64,000 nucleotides of DNA. Source: Rhodospirillales bacterium. GTDB lineage: Bacteria > Pseudomonadota > Alphaproteobacteria > Rhodospirillales > Rhodospirillaceae. The DNA is taken from positions 1 to 64,000 of the forward strand of contig JANQJD010000008.1 of the NCBI GenBank assembly GCA_028281845.1. Direction: 5' to 3'. Shown in pieces: positions 44,637-55,117 of the stretch. Positions within the stretch are counted from its first letter, which is position 1, and each line of letters begins with the position of its first letter. The notes beneath the pieces are model-generated. The model saw nothing but the letters and a program-made list of their open reading frames with translations. It was not told the origin of the DNA and did no database searches. Made by a program: the position numbers and the translations under genes.

Positions 44637-45652
44637 GCCGTACCGCTGATAATCTGTACTGGATGGCCCGTTACGTCGAACGAGCGGAGAATATGGCACG
44701 TCTTCTCGACGTGAGTTATAGACTTTCACAATTACCAAGAGCAAACAGTAACTCAGCCGCAGAGTGGAAAACAGCTCTCTCTATCGCTGGGCAGTTACCG
44801 TCGTTCTTGTCGAGACACGAGACTATCAAAGATAGTCACGTCATTGCTTTCGTTGCCTTAGCCCCTGATAATCCGTCAAGCATCGTATCGTGTCTCCATC
44901 AGGCAAGAGAAAACGCCAGAGCTGAGCGCGGGGTGATTCCCAGCGAACTCTTCGAAAGTCTCAATGATGCATGGCTAGAATTACGAGAAACGACCTATGG
45001 CAAGGTGGTCGAAATGAGCTACCGCACTTTTTTCGATTGGGTCAAGGAGCGCTCACATCTCTTCCGCGGTGTTTCCGTTGGGACTATGGTGCGCGGAGAC
45101 GGGTTTCGTTTCAACAGGCTCGGCACGTTCGTTGAACGAGCAGACAATACGGCCCGCCTGCTCGATGTGAAGTATGACGTACTCGTGCATGAAGCAGGGG
45201 ACACGATGGTGATCCCCTCCGCTACGCCTCAACAGCAGCAACGGGCGATAAACGGTAGGGATGTGCATTATTCAAAAAAGAGAGTTGAGGAGATCGGTGA
45301 TGCTGCCGTCGATTATTACCAATGGGGTGCCCTGTTACGCTCTGTATCGGGCTTTAAAGCCTATCGGATGCTTTATCGCGACACTATTCGTCCGCAACAG
45401 GTGACAGAGCTCTTGATATTCCGTCAGGAATTTCCACGTTCATTACATGCGTGCTATGACGATATCCAGCATGTGTTGGAAAGACTCTGCACTCAATGCG
45501 AGTGTACCCGTATGACTGGGGAGATGCATGCCCGTCTGCACTTCGGCCGTATCATGGATATCCCTGATTTGCATGACTATCTGACAGAATTTATTGACCG
45601 CAATGCGGCCATCAGCGATGAAATCCGTCGTAACTTCATGATGGTAGTCTAA
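44630..45652 (+). CDS. Alpha-E domain protein (COG2307/DUF403)
   Basis: An all-helical protein nearly always encoded next to the circularly permuted ATP-grasp. [27 protein letters not shown] is the diagnostic N-terminus and repeats in [21 protein letters not shown]. 340 residues is typical. The ATG lies inside the end of the upstream gene. In many genomes the pair is followed by a transglutaminase-like protease and a proteasome-like peptidase; neither is here, and murJ follows after 78 bp. Confidence 0.9.
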   Translation: [340 protein letters not shown]

Positions 45653-45730
45653 AGGGTAGACCCTCAATAAGGGAGGGGTTGCAAGAACGATTTCACATCT
45701 AAAAAGAGAAAACTTCGTGCATTTTGCTCT

Positions 45731-47290
45731 ATGGCTCTCCTGAGGTCCATTCTAACTATTAGTCTGCTGACTCTTTGCAGTCGTATCACCGGATTCATCC
45801 GTGATATTTTAATGGCTCATGCTTTAGGGGCTGGACTCGCAGCAGATGCCTTTCTGGCTGCCTTCAAGTTGCCCAATCTATTTCGCCGCCTGTTTGCCGA
45901 AGGGTCTTTTAGTGCTGCTTTTGTTCCACTTTATTCCGCTGCTCTCGCGAAAGAGGGCCGCACTGAGGCAGATGCCTTTGCCAGCCGTGCCCTGTCAACC
46001 CTCACTCTGATTCTCCTCGCTTTGGTTAGCGTAGCAGAAATAGTCATGCCATGGGCAATTGTACTCTTTGCGCCTGGTTTTCGTAACACACCTGGCAAGA
46101 TCGTCATGGCTACGGAGCTAGCCCGTATCACCTTTCCCTATATTGTGTCCATTTCAATGGTGTCGTTGCAGGCTGGAGTACTGAATGCGTTGCACAAGTT
46201 CGCGGCAGCGGCAGCGACACCCGTCCTTCTGAATCTGAGCATGATCAGTTTTCTCCTCGGAGCAGCGTCCTTCACAGCGCGTCCAGCCTATGCTCTCGCC
46301 TGGGGTGTCAGTGTTGCAGGTATCCTGCAGCTGGTCTGGCTGTCCTATGTCTGTACCCGGGCTGGCATACACTTAACGCTACGCTGGCCGCATTGGGATG
46401 CGAAGGTGCGTACCTTGACCCGGCGTGTTTTACCTGTTGCTTTTGGGGCTGGGTTATATCAGGTCAATCTGATTATTGATACTGCGCTGGCTTCCCTCAT
46501 CTCTGATGGGGCAGTCTCGTTTCTTTATTATGCTGACAGAATCGGCCAGTTGCCATTGGGTGTCGTCGGCGTAGCCGTAGGAACGGCCCTCTTGCCATTG
46601 CTGGCCCGGCAAATTGGCGCTGGCCATGTAGAAGAGGCAATAGCCAGTCAAAATCGGGCAATAGAATTTGCTCTTTTCCTAACTGTGCCAGCTACCGTAG
46701 CGCTAGTCGTGCTGGCAGAACCTATTGTTTCCATATTATTTGAACGTGGGGCATTTGGTGCAACAGAACGAACCGCAACGGCCATGACACTGGCAGCCTT
46801 CGCGATCGGCTTACCCGCCCATGTTTTAAACAAAGTGCTGACTCCGGGTTTCTTTGCGCGTCATGACACCGCAACCTCTGTTAAGGTCGCTACTCTTGCG
46901 TTGAGCGTAAACGTACTCTTAAGTCTGATTTTAATGTGGCCCTTGGCTCACGTTGGGATTGCCCTGTCTTCTGCCTTGTCAGCATGGCTCAATGTAGCTG
47001 TACTTGGGACAGTTCTATATCGCCGTGGGCAGTTGCTGTTTGATAAACGGCTGCGAAGAGCTTTGCCACGTTTAATTGCTATCAGCATGGTAATGGGAAT
47101 ATTTTTAATAGTATTTGAGGTCGCCCTATCCCCGTGGCGGATGAGTGCTCCGGCAGCATGGGCACGTATCGGAGCCGTTGCTCTGCTGGTCGTGGGCGGC
47201 CTCATGGTCTTCGCCAGCCTGGCTCACATCAGCGGCATAGCTCGTCCGTCGGATCTGAAGGGGTTCCGTCGAGTCGGACTCGATGTATAG
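45731..47290 (+). CDS. murJ: Lipid II flippase MurJ
   Basis: A multidrug/oligosaccharidyl-lipid/polysaccharide-superfamily flippase moving lipid II across the inner membrane for peptidoglycan synthesis. SRITGFIRDILMAHALGAG, DAFLAAFKLPNLFRRLFAEGSF (with the conserved arginines) and LYYADRI-like FLYYADRIGQLPLG are diagnostic; about 14 helices are spread over 519 residues, the usual length. The ATG at 45731 has no clear ribosome site. It is convergent with metH, 56 bp apart. Confidence 0.95.
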   Translation: MALLRSILTISLLTLCSRITGFIRDILMAHALGAGLAADAFLAAFKLPNLFRRLFAEGSFSAAFVPLYSAALAKEGRTEADAFASRALSTLTLILLALVSVAEIVMPWAIVLFAPGFRNTPGKIVMATELARITFPYIVSISMVSLQAGVLNALHKFAAAAATPVLLNLSMISFLLGAASFTARPAYALAWGVSVAGILQLVWLSYVCTRAGIHLTLRWPHWDAKVRTLTRRVLPVAFGAGLYQVNLIIDTALASLISDGAVSFLYYADRIGQLPLGVVGVAVGTALLPLLARQIGAGHVEEAIASQNRAIEFALFLTVPATVALVVLAEPIVSILFERGAFGATERTATAMTLAAFAIGLPAHVLNKVLTPGFFARHDTATSVKVATLALSVNVLLSLILMWPLAHVGIALSSALSAWLNVAVLGTVLYRRGQLLFDKRLRRALPRLIAISMVMGIFLIVFEVALSPWRMSAPAAWARIGAVALLVVGGLMVFASLAHISGIARPSDLKGFRRVGLDV

Positions 47291-47333
47291 TATAGGGGCA
47301 TCGCACGTGAACACATGGCGTGGCGACCATGTT

Positions 47334-47348
47334 GAAGGACACTCCTTC
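47334..47348. repeat. Perfect hairpin between convergent murJ and metH
   Basis: GAAGGA-CAC-TCCTTC, six pairs with a three-base loop, touching the metH stop codon. It could serve both 3' ends, but neither side has a T run. Confidence 0.6.
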
Positions 47349-50300
47349 ATATCGTAAAGTACTTTGCTTGCGGATGCAGACAAACAATAGCAGAAGTCGA
47401 CTGTTCAGGGTAAAGCTGGTCTTCCGCAGAAAGACTGATTCCAATGCGGTCCGCCCCCAATAGGGCTAGTAGCTTGTGCTGATCTGCTATATTGGGACAG
47501 GCCGGATACCCAAAAGAGTACCGTGCTCCACGGTACTCTCTTTTCAGAATCCCATCGATGGCACGAGACTCCTCTGCAGCCAATCCAAGTTCTGCGCGGA
47601 TGCGTTTGTGCACGTATTCAGCAAGTGCTTCTGTCATCTCCACTGAAAGACCATGCAGATACATGTAGTCCTGATACCTATCGGCGGCAAACCATGCCCG
47701 TGCTACGTCAGAAGCTCTCTCCCCTACAGTTACAACTTGTAATGCAATGATGTTCCTTTGATTCTTGTGATCAGAATTAAAAAAGTCTGCGATACATAAG
47801 CCATCTGGCCTAGCCTGGCGTGGAAAAGTAAAGTGAGCTACTTCTGTAGTAGCGCCGTCCGTGTCGAACAGAACCACACTGTCCCCAGACCGAGTGCACG
47901 GCCAGTAGCCATAAGCGGCACAAGGCTGGAGGATAGTCTCCTGTGCGCAGAGGTCCAGCATGCGGTGAAGAACTGGACGAACCTCCTGTGCTGCCCACGC
48001 CCGCCAGACATCACGACTCTGACCAGTTTTACGGAATCCCCAGTGGAACTGGTAGAGCGTGACTTCATTCAAGTAGGAAAGGAGATTCCTGACAGGCACG
48101 TGCCTCAGTAACCGCGCGCCCCAGAATGGAGGAATAGGCACCTCGACATGGTGATCTTTCTGTTCTTCCGGATATTTGCGCAATGATATTGTTTTCTTCT
48201 GTGAAGAAGATTTTTGATTGTTTCGTGGAACGGTACGCCGCGTTTTTGTCACATGAGCAAAAGTGCCTTCGACAACCCTGGTCATGAGATCTAAACCCGC
48301 GAATGCATCCTGAGCGTAGGCAACGAGACCACATCCATAGGCGGCAGTGCACTCTCCTTCAACGAATCGGCGAGTCAGGGCTGCACCACCGAGGAGGACT
48401 GGTATTTCCATTCCATGACGGGTCATCTCCTGAAGATTTTCTTTCATCACAATGGTTGATTTCACGAGAAGCCCTGACATACCGATGGCGTCGGCGGCGT
48501 GTTCACGAGCGGCGGCCAGTATGGCAGTCATGGGCTGCTGGGTACCAAGATTAATCACCCGATACCCATTATTTGTGAGAAGGATGTCTACAAGATTCTT
48601 ACCAATATCGTGAACATCTCCTCTAACAGTCGCAAGTACAATTGTACCCCTCTGGCTGGGAGAGACGCATTTGAGATGTGGTTTCAATTGAGAGATAGCC
48701 GTTTTCATAATTTCTGCTGCTCTTATCACAAACGGTAATTGTAATTTCCCTAATCCAAAAAGCTCGCCTATCTCCTTCATCCCTGCCAACAGAATGGCAT
48801 CAATAATAACGCGCGGTGCATATGATTGAAGCGCCTCCGCTAAATTCTCCTCTAATCCTTGACGATCGCCGTTGATAATATGCTGTTTCAGGCGGTCTTC
48901 CACTTTTCCTGGCTTGGATCGATCTGTTATGGTCGGGATCGCGCGATCTTGGAACAAGGCAATGAACGTCTGTAACGCATTTGTTCTTCCCTTGTCGAGA
49001 ATCAGATCTTCTGCAGCACAGTACTCCTCGGCCGTTAGACGATGCGAAGGGAGAAGGCGAGAAACATGGACAATAGCAGCTGTCAGTCCCCGCCGTAGAG
49101 CATGATCGAGAAACACGGCATTCAGCACGTGCCTTGCCATCGGTTGTAGACCGAATGAGACGTTTGAAATCCCAAGCATGATCTGGCATTCTGGGAATGT
49201 TACACGTAATAAATCTATAGATTTTAGAGTTTCTAATGCTAAATGTTTTTCTTTCTGAGAACCAGTACAAATAGTAAATGTGAGAGGATCAAAAAGAAGA
49301 TCGGCAGCTGGTAGGCCATAGTGGTTGACAGCGAAGTCGTACAGGCGGCTGGCGATTCTTATTTTGTCAGCCGCCGTTTTTGCCATGCCATTCTCATCAA
49401 TTGTCAGAGCCACAACAGCGGCTCCGAATTGCCTGGCCAGACGGAGACGACAGGCTGCTGCCGGTTCGCCGTCCTCGAAATGTATAGAATTAATGATCGC
49501 CTTGCCACCATATAGCTTAAGCGCTGTCTCAATCACAGCCGTATCTGTTGAATCTATTACTAGTGGTGCGTTTATAGAGACACGTAATCGTGTGACAACC
49601 TCAATCATATCCGCCCGTTCCTCACGACCGACGAAGGCTGTGCAGACGTCTAGGCAGTGGGAGCCTTCGAGGCTCTGAGTACGGGCCATGGAGATAACAC
49701 CGTCCCAGTTAGCAGTTTCCTGGTACTGGCGAAACTGGCGGGAACCACTCGCGTTGCAGCGTTCTCCGATAGAAAGAAAGGATTTTTCTTGTCGCAAGGG
49801 CACTTGGTTGTAGAGAGAAGCGACTGCTGGCACCCAATGCACTGATCGACGGACTGGTGGCGGCCGCCGCCTGTCATTATTGCTGATTCGTTCCAGCATG
49901 GCATCAACAGCACGTATGTGCTCTGGCGTCGTCCCGCAGCACCCCCCCACGAGATGGATGCCATGTTCTCTGACGAATCTCTCATGCCAGAAGGCAAGAT
50001 CAGCAGGGCTGAGTGGATAATGAGCCTGTCCATTAACTAATATAGGTAATCCTGCATTAGGTTGTACTGACAAGAATCCCGGCCAATTTGCGGCCAACCA
50101 GTGAACGTGCTCAGCCATTTCCTGCGGCCCAGTGGCGCAGTTCAGGCCGATCAGTGGGACATCCAGACTGTGTACGACAGTCGCGGCCGCAGCGATATCA
50201 GTGCCGACGAGAAGAGTCCCCGTCCTTTCTACAGTGACTTGGACGAAAATAGGCGTTTCTGTCCCTGCTTCGTAGCGACTTCTCTTCGCGCCATTCACTG

Positions 50301-50796
50301 CTGCCTTTATCTGCAGCGGGTCCTGGCACGTTTCAATCAGGAAGGCATCTACTCCCCTCAAGCCCGCGCACTGAACGGCATAGGCCATCTCTAAGGAGTC
50401 GTAATCAATATGACCGAGACTCGGAATCCTGGTTCCAGGTCCAACCGCACCGAGCACAAAGCGTGGGTGGCTGTCGGAGAAGAGTCCCGCTGCCTCACGG
50501 GCTATCGCAACAGCCTTTTGATTGATTTCCAATGTCTGTCCAGCAAGGCCAAATTCAGCCAGGGTGAGCGGAGAGGCGCCGAAAGTGTTCGTCTCAACAC
50601 AGTCTGCTCCAGCCTCAAAGTAGTGAGCATGGATAGACCGGACTCTATCAGGATGAGTGAGCACAAAGACTTCTGTGCAATTCTCCTTACCCAGAAATTT
50701 TTTCTCCACTGAGAGATTCATCGCCTGAATCAGGGAACCAGTCCCACCATCGCACAGCAGCACACGGTCATGAAGGTGATCGAGTATGTTACTCAA
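47347..50796 (-). CDS. metH: Cobalamin-dependent methionine synthase
   Basis: Methylates homocysteine using methyl-tetrahydrofolate and cobalamin. All modules are present in order: homocysteine barrel (1-~310; zinc cysteines in GLNCATG and VGGCCGTTPEH), pterin barrel (~330-600; INSIHFEDGE), B12 cap (~620-710), B12-binding Rossmann domain with lower-axial His729 in GDVHDIGKNLVD, and the SAM-dependent reactivation domain (~870-1149; RGARYSFGYPACPN and LHPEQST-like LYPEQSTSAI). 1149 residues is a little shorter than E. coli MetH. The start is TTG at 50796, since MSNILDHLHDR fits and no ATG is nearby. Several AT-rich islands occur (e.g. 49190-49280). metF is upstream. Confidence 0.96.
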   Translation of the reverse strand: MSNILDHLHDRVLLCDGGTGSLIQAMNLSVEKKFLGKENCTEVFVLTHPDRVRSIHAHYFEAGADCVETNTFGASPLTLAEFGLAGQTLEINQKAVAIAREAAGLFSDSHPRFVLGAVGPGTRIPSLGHIDYDSLEMAYAVQCAGLRGVDAFLIETCQDPLQIKAAVNGAKRSRYEAGTETPIFVQVTVERTGTLLVGTDIAAAATVVHSLDVPLIGLNCATGPQEMAEHVHWLAANWPGFLSVQPNAGLPILVNGQAHYPLSPADLAFWHERFVREHGIHLVGGCCGTTPEHIRAVDAMLERISNNDRRRPPPVRRSVHWVPAVASLYNQVPLRQEKSFLSIGERCNASGSRQFRQYQETANWDGVISMARTQSLEGSHCLDVCTAFVGREERADMIEVVTRLRVSINAPLVIDSTDTAVIETALKLYGGKAIINSIHFEDGEPAAACRLRLARQFGAAVVALTIDENGMAKTAADKIRIASRLYDFAVNHYGLPAADLLFDPLTFTICTGSQKEKHLALETLKSIDLLRVTFPECQIMLGISNVSFGLQPMARHVLNAVFLDHALRRGLTAAIVHVSRLLPSHRLTAEEYCAAEDLILDKGRTNALQTFIALFQDRAIPTITDRSKPGKVEDRLKQHIINGDRQGLEENLAEALQSYAPRVIIDAILLAGMKEIGELFGLGKLQLPFVIRAAEIMKTAISQLKPHLKCVSPSQRGTIVLATVRGDVHDIGKNLVDILLTNNGYRVINLGTQQPMTAILAAAREHAADAIGMSGLLVKSTIVMKENLQEMTRHGMEIPVLLGGAALTRRFVEGECTAAYGCGLVAYAQDAFAGLDLMTRVVEGTFAHVTKTRRTVPRNNQKSSSQKKTISLRKYPEEQKDHHVEVPIPPFWGARLLRHVPVRNLLSYLNEVTLYQFHWGFRKTGQSRDVWRAWAAQEVRPVLHRMLDLCAQETILQPCAAYGYWPCTRSGDSVVLFDTDGATTEVAHFTFPRQARPDGLCIADFFNSDHKNQRNIIALQVVTVGERASDVARAWFAADRYQDYMYLHGLSVEMTEALAEYVHKRIRAELGLAAEESRAIDGILKREYRGARYSFGYPACPNIADQHKLLALLGADRIGISLSAEDQLYPEQSTSAIVCLHPQAKYFTI

Positions 50797-50905
50797 TTGC
50801 TATCGTTCCAATTCTATTATAAAATGTCTTTCTTAAAAGAAGTATTACTCTCTGCATAGTCTTCTTGAACTTTAAAAAGTGCATGCCTGCGGCCATGTTT
50901 CTTTC

Positions 50906-51826
50906 TCATCTCGGCCGGACACCGAGAATGTGGCATATGGCAAAGACCAAATCAGCGCGATTCAGGGTATAAAAGTGGAAATCTGTCACCCCATAGGCCA
51001 CTAACGCCCGACACTGCTCAGCCGCTAGAAATGCGGCAACCAACCGACGGGTGTCAGGATCAGAATCCAATCCGTCAAACAATACCTGCACCCATGAGGG
51101 AACTGTTGTTCCACACGCCTGAGAGAATCGGAGCATCGTGGCAACGTTTGTGACAGGCAGAATCCCTGGTATTACTGGAACTGTGATTCCAGCGGCGCGT
51201 ACCTTGTCCATAAAGCGACGGTAGACGTCTATGTTAAAGAAGTACTGAGTGATGGCACGGTTCGCACCAGCATCAATCTTACGTTTGAGATTGTCAATGT
51301 CAAACGCTGCGCTCGGAGCTTCTGGATGGGCTTCAGGATAGGCTGCCACGGTAATCTCGAAATCTGCTACGTTTTTCAAGTCACGGACGAGATCCACTGC
51401 ATACGCATAGCCGTCTGCATGGGGCACATAGTGCTTGTGCCCCTCTGGTAGATCCCCGCGCAGGGCCACAATATGACGGATGCCTGCCTCCCAGTAGCGG
51501 TGGGCAATGTTATGGACATCCGCTCGGCTAGCACTGACACAGGTTAAGTGTGCAGCGGGATTGAGGGATGTTTCACGGGCAATGCGCACGACTGTGTCGT
51601 GTGTCCGCTCACGTGTAGTGCCACTAGCGCCATAAGTAACAGAGACGAAACGAGGGGCCAGAGGTTCCAAGCGACGAATACACTCCCATAGGACAGCGAC
51701 GGCGTGCTCAGTTCTGGGCGGGAAAAATTCGAATGACACAGAGATAGGTCCCGGCAGGGTAAGCAACGAGCAGTTCACCCTCTCATCTGCCGCCGGGGAG
51801 GCCTCTTCCGAGTCGGACGTCTTCAT
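50906..51826 (-). CDS. metF: 5,10-methylenetetrahydrofolate reductase
   Basis: FAD enzyme reducing methylene- to methyl-tetrahydrofolate, the methyl donor for MetH. VSFEFFPPRTEHA carries the catalytic glutamate, then VSVTYGASGTTRERT, ALRGDLPEG, AAYPEAHPEA (FAD), KIDAGANRAITQYFF and PGILPV. 306 residues is normal. GGAG lies eight bases before ATG 51826. It precedes metH by 109 bp on the same strand. No SAM-II or other methionine-related riboswitch is recognisable in its leader. Confidence 0.96.
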   Translation of the reverse strand: MKTSDSEEASPAADERVNCSLLTLPGPISVSFEFFPPRTEHAVAVLWECIRRLEPLAPRFVSVTYGASGTTRERTHDTVVRIARETSLNPAAHLTCVSASRADVHNIAHRYWEAGIRHIVALRGDLPEGHKHYVPHADGYAYAVDLVRDLKNVADFEITVAAYPEAHPEAPSAAFDIDNLKRKIDAGANRAITQYFFNIDVYRRFMDKVRAAGITVPVIPGILPVTNVATMLRFSQACGTTVPSWVQVLFDGLDSDPDTRRLVAAFLAAEQCRALVAYGVTDFHFYTLNRADLVFAICHILGVRPR

Positions 51827-52116
51827 ACACCATCTCCGTTAGTTTGACTCACTGCTCACTGTCTCGTGCAGACTCTTATCGATTCTTAAAGATTATTGCA
51901 GACTAGACTGTGACAGAGCTTTGAGCGATGCGGCAAGTCCTGCCCCGCTTCCGGTTACAGAGGGGGAAGGGCTGTTTGCGGCGTGAGTACGTAGAATCAT
52001 GAAAAGGTACTGCAATAACGAAAATGTGTCCGTGCAACGGAGAATCGTGTACGATGCCCCGCGTAAGCGATGTAAAGACGCCGAAGACAAAAGACGCCGA
52101 TGTATTGATGTATTGC

Positions 52117-52746
52117 ATGCGAAGACATTTTGTTGCTCTCTTGTCAATCGTGATTCTGTGGCCGATCGTGAATGCAGTCGTCGCTTCGACTGGTATCCCG
52201 TCAGGCATAGACCAGGATGAAGCAGAGTCTTTTATCCGTGCTTTGTCCAGTCAAGCCGCGCGGTCTCTCAGTTCGCACGATTTGTCAGATACAAAGCGAA
52301 TTCGTTATTTTCAAGAATTACTTGCAGCTACTATTGATCTTGAAACTATCGGTCGCTTCGTTCTCGGCCGGCACTGGCGCAAGGCAACAGAAGTGGAACG
52401 TCTGGAATTCCTCAAACTTTTCGAGGACATCACCGTCTACACTTGGTCCAAGCGTTTCATGGACTACTCAGATCAGGGCCTGACAGTCATCAGGGTGCGA
52501 CCAGAAGAAGGGGACACAGTGGTTGAAAGTACTCTGCGACAACCCCAGCAAGGTGCGCCTCTGTCTGTGTTGTGGCGGCTGAGAAGGTCTGAGAAGGGAA
52601 TCCGTGTCACTGACATCGTGGTTGAGGGTGTGAGCATGGCGGTGACGTATCGTTCTGAATACAGTGCAGTCATCCAGCACTCAGGCAGTGTTGCGGGGCT
52701 TCTCGTGATTCTCCGAGCGAAGATAGACGCCTTGAAGAATCCTTGA
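52117..52746 (+). CDS. mlaC: MlaC/Ttg2D-family periplasmic phospholipid-binding protein
   Basis: Shuttles phospholipids between outer and inner membranes for outer-membrane lipid asymmetry. A signal peptide MRRHFVALLSIVILWPIVNA is followed by the DUF/Ttg2D body with RYFQELLAATIDLETIGRFVLGRHWRKAT and FLKLFEDITVYTWSKRF, then TDIVVEGVSMAVTYRSEY. 209 residues. ATG 52117 begins the signal peptide; 52108 is nearly as good. Short duplications lie right before it (AAAGACGCCGA twice, TGTATTG twice). The other mla genes are not here, so it is an orphan component; hopanoid-associated HpnM is a related alternative. Confidence 0.85.
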   Translation: MRRHFVALLSIVILWPIVNAVVASTGIPSGIDQDEAESFIRALSSQAARSLSSHDLSDTKRIRYFQELLAATIDLETIGRFVLGRHWRKATEVERLEFLKLFEDITVYTWSKRFMDYSDQGLTVIRVRPEEGDTVVESTLRQPQQGAPLSVLWRLRRSEKGIRVTDIVVEGVSMAVTYRSEYSAVIQHSGSVAGLLVILRAKIDALKNP

Positions 52747-53179
52747 AGTGTTGTCCTTCCCCATTCACCGACATTGTGGTCTCTGATCTGCGGGATTCCA
52801 GCTGGAAGATTTCGTGTCCGAGAAGAAAAGAACTCCGATGTCAGGGAGGGATACGCATGCTGTTTTATTGCTCAGTCTGTGCGGTTGCTCCACAGGCTCT
52901 CCCATGTGGAATATATGATGTCATGGAATTGGAATATATAGTATAGGATGTCATTCCGTGACAGCCTCTTTGGGGCCTCTGCTCACAGCTGATGGGACTG
53001 GGAGGATGGGGAGCCTCATTGTGCTGCCCAATCGGGCAGAAGTAGAATCCTTGCTCGCCTGAGCCGGAGCATCTGGCTGGCTTTTTTGCAAGAGTCGAAA
53101 TATTTTTCTTTAAAGGGGGGTAGGATATGAAGCTCACTGGCGCTATGGAAACATATCAATAGTCGTAGAGGTCCTTCAC
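52747..53179. other. Spacer mlaC-acs
   Basis: 433 bp without a supported gene. TGGAATATAT plus GATGTCAT occurs at 52907-52924 and again, slightly spread, at 52930-52954. The second half probably carries the acs promoter, but none is clear. Confidence 0.6.
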
Positions 53180-55117
53180 ATGAGCGAGCACATATTCCCA
53201 GTGCCAGCGGAAAGAGCAAGATTTGCATGGATTGACAATATTAAATATACAGCTCTGTACAGGCGGTCTATTGAGAGACCAGATGATTTCTGGGCTGAGT
53301 ATGGTCAGTGCATCGACTGGATACGTCCCTACAGCATAACGAAGAACGTCAACCTGACAGCACCAGACATCCACATTAGATGGTTTCTCGATGGGACTTT
53401 GAACGCTGCGGTCAACTGCCTCGACCGTCATCTCGCTCATCGGGCGAACCAAACGGCTATTCTCTGGGAGGGTGACGATCCTAGCGAATCAGCAGCCATC
53501 ACTTATCATGATCTGTACGAACGTGTCTGTCGTCTTGCCAATACGATGAGGGCGATGGGCGTGCGGAAAGGAGACAGAGTTGCTATTTATTTGCCTATGA
53601 TTCCAGAGGCCGCAGTAGCAATGCTAGCTTGTGCCCGGATTGGAGCGATCCATTCAGTGGTGTTTGGTGGTTTTTCTCCCGAATCTCTGGCAAGTCGCAT
53701 TCAGGACTGTAGCGCTGTCATGCTGATCACTGCTGATGAGGGAAGACGTGGCGGACTGCCAGTCCCGCTCAAGGTCAACGCTGATAGGGCTCTAGAAAGC
53801 TGTTTCTCCATACGGAACGTGATTGTTGTCACGCGCACTGGCAAAGCCGTTTCCATGCAGCATGGTCGCGACCACTGGTATCATACAGTCACACGCTCAC
53901 AGAGCGTCTTTTGCCCTGCTGAGGAGATGGATTCTGAAGATCCTCTCTTTATACTATATACATCAGGCTCAACAGGTAAACCAAAAGGAGTGGTCCACAC
54001 TACTGGCGGTTATATGGTCTACGTGTCTTTAACTCACAGGTATGTTTTTGACTACCATGATGGCGAGATTCATTGGTGTACGGCTGACGTCGGCTGGGTC
54101 ACTGGCCATAGCTACGGCATCTATGGACCACTGTCTAATGGTGCGGTTACCCTGATGTTCGAAGGCGTTCCAAACTACCCGTCATTCTCCCGTTTCTGGG
54201 AAATCGTCGACAAGTACGGTGTCAACATTTTATACACCGCTCCTACTGCTCTCCGTGTCCTCATGCGCGAAGGGAATCTCCCTGTCAAGAAGAGTGTCCG
54301 TCATAGCTTGCGCCTACTGGGCTCAGTGGGAGAACCCATTAATCCTGAAGCATGGCTGTGGTATTATCATATTGTCGGTGCCAGCCGTTGCCCTATCGTG
54401 GACACTTGGTGGCAGACAGAGACTGGTGGCATTCTTATTACGCCGCTGCCTGGGGCGACCGCCATGAAGCCTGGTTCAGCAGCACAGCCATTCTTTGGCA
54501 TCAAGCCTCTCATAGTGGACGATACTGGGAAAGTACTGAACGGTCCTGGAGAAGGTCATTTGTGTATAGCCAACGCTTGGCCTGGCATGATGCGTACTGT
54601 ATTTGGTGACCATCAACGCTTCGTACAGACTTATTTCTCCACCTACCCTGGCCTATACTTCACCGGTGATGGAGCCAGACGTGACGCCGATGGCTATTAC
54701 TGGATCACCGGTCGGGTGGATGACGTGATCAACGTCTCCGGGCATCGTTTGGGTACGGCAGAAATCGAGAGTGCTCTTACGAGACATTCCAAAGTGGTAG
54801 AAACAGCCGTGGTGGGCTATCCCCATGATCGCAAGGGACAGGGAATCTATGCCTATGTGATTCTGGTGGCCGGTGAAGAGCCAGACGAGAATCTACAGCA
54901 AGAACTTGTAGAGGGTGTTCGCAAGGTGATTGGTCCTATCGCGACTCCGGATGTGTTTCAGTGGGTTCAAGCTTTGCCAAAGACCCGTTCTGGCAAGATA
55001 ATGCGTCGAATCTTGCGGAAGATTGCGGCGAACGAGACAGACAGTCTCGACGATCTTTCAACGATTGCAAATCCAGAAGTAGTAGATCTCCTCATAAAAA
55101 GTCGTCTGCAGAAATAG
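53180..55117 (+). CDS. acs: Acetyl-CoA synthetase (AMP-forming)
   Basis: Activates acetate (possibly propionate) to acyl-CoA through an acyl-AMP. ANL core motifs: [19 protein letters not shown] (AMP loop), [27 protein letters not shown] (acyl pocket with the acetate-type Trp), [23 protein letters not shown], and Lys606 in [10 protein letters not shown], the lysine acetylated to switch off this family. 645 residues is normal. AGAGGT lies eight bases before the ATG. The WWQTE tryptophan favours acetate over longer acids. Confidence 0.95.
   Translation: MSEHIFPVPAERARFAWIDNIKYTALYRRSIERPDDFWAEYGQCIDWIRPYSITKNVNLTAPDIHIRWFLDGTLNAAVNCLDRHLAHRANQTAILWEGDDPSESAAITYHDLYERVCRLANTMRAMGVRKGDRVAIYLPMIPEAAVAMLACARIGAIHSVVFGGFSPESLASRIQDCSAVMLITADEGRRGGLPVPLKVNADRALESCFSIRNVIVVTRTGKAVSMQHGRDHWYHTVTRSQSVFCPAEEMDSEDPLFILYTSGSTGKPKGVVHTTGGYMVYVSLTHRYVFDYHDGEIHWCTADVGWVTGHSYGIYGPLSNGAVTLMFEGVPNYPSFSRFWEIVDKYGVNILYTAPTALRVLMREGNLPVKKSVRHSLRLLGSVGEPINPEAWLWYYHIVGASRCPIVDTWWQTETGGILITPLPGATAMKPGSAAQPFFGIKPLIVDDTGKVLNGPGEGHLCIANAWPGMMRTVFGDHQRFVQTYFSTYPGLYFTGDGARRDADGYYWITGRVDDVINVSGHRLGTAEIESALTRHSKVVETAVVGYPHDRKGQGIYAYVILVAGEEPDENLQQELVEGVRKVIGPIATPDVFQWVQALPKTRSGKIMRRILRKIAANETDSLDDLSTIANPEVVDLLIKSRLQK

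Noticed and set aside
51827..52020. SAM-II riboswitch before metF
   Set aside because: Looked for the conserved GATTTG/GCTAAA-type core on the minus strand and did not see it.
52743..52946. Plus-strand frame after mlaC
   Set aside because: No family resemblance, no ribosome site, and it spans the GATGTCAT repeat.
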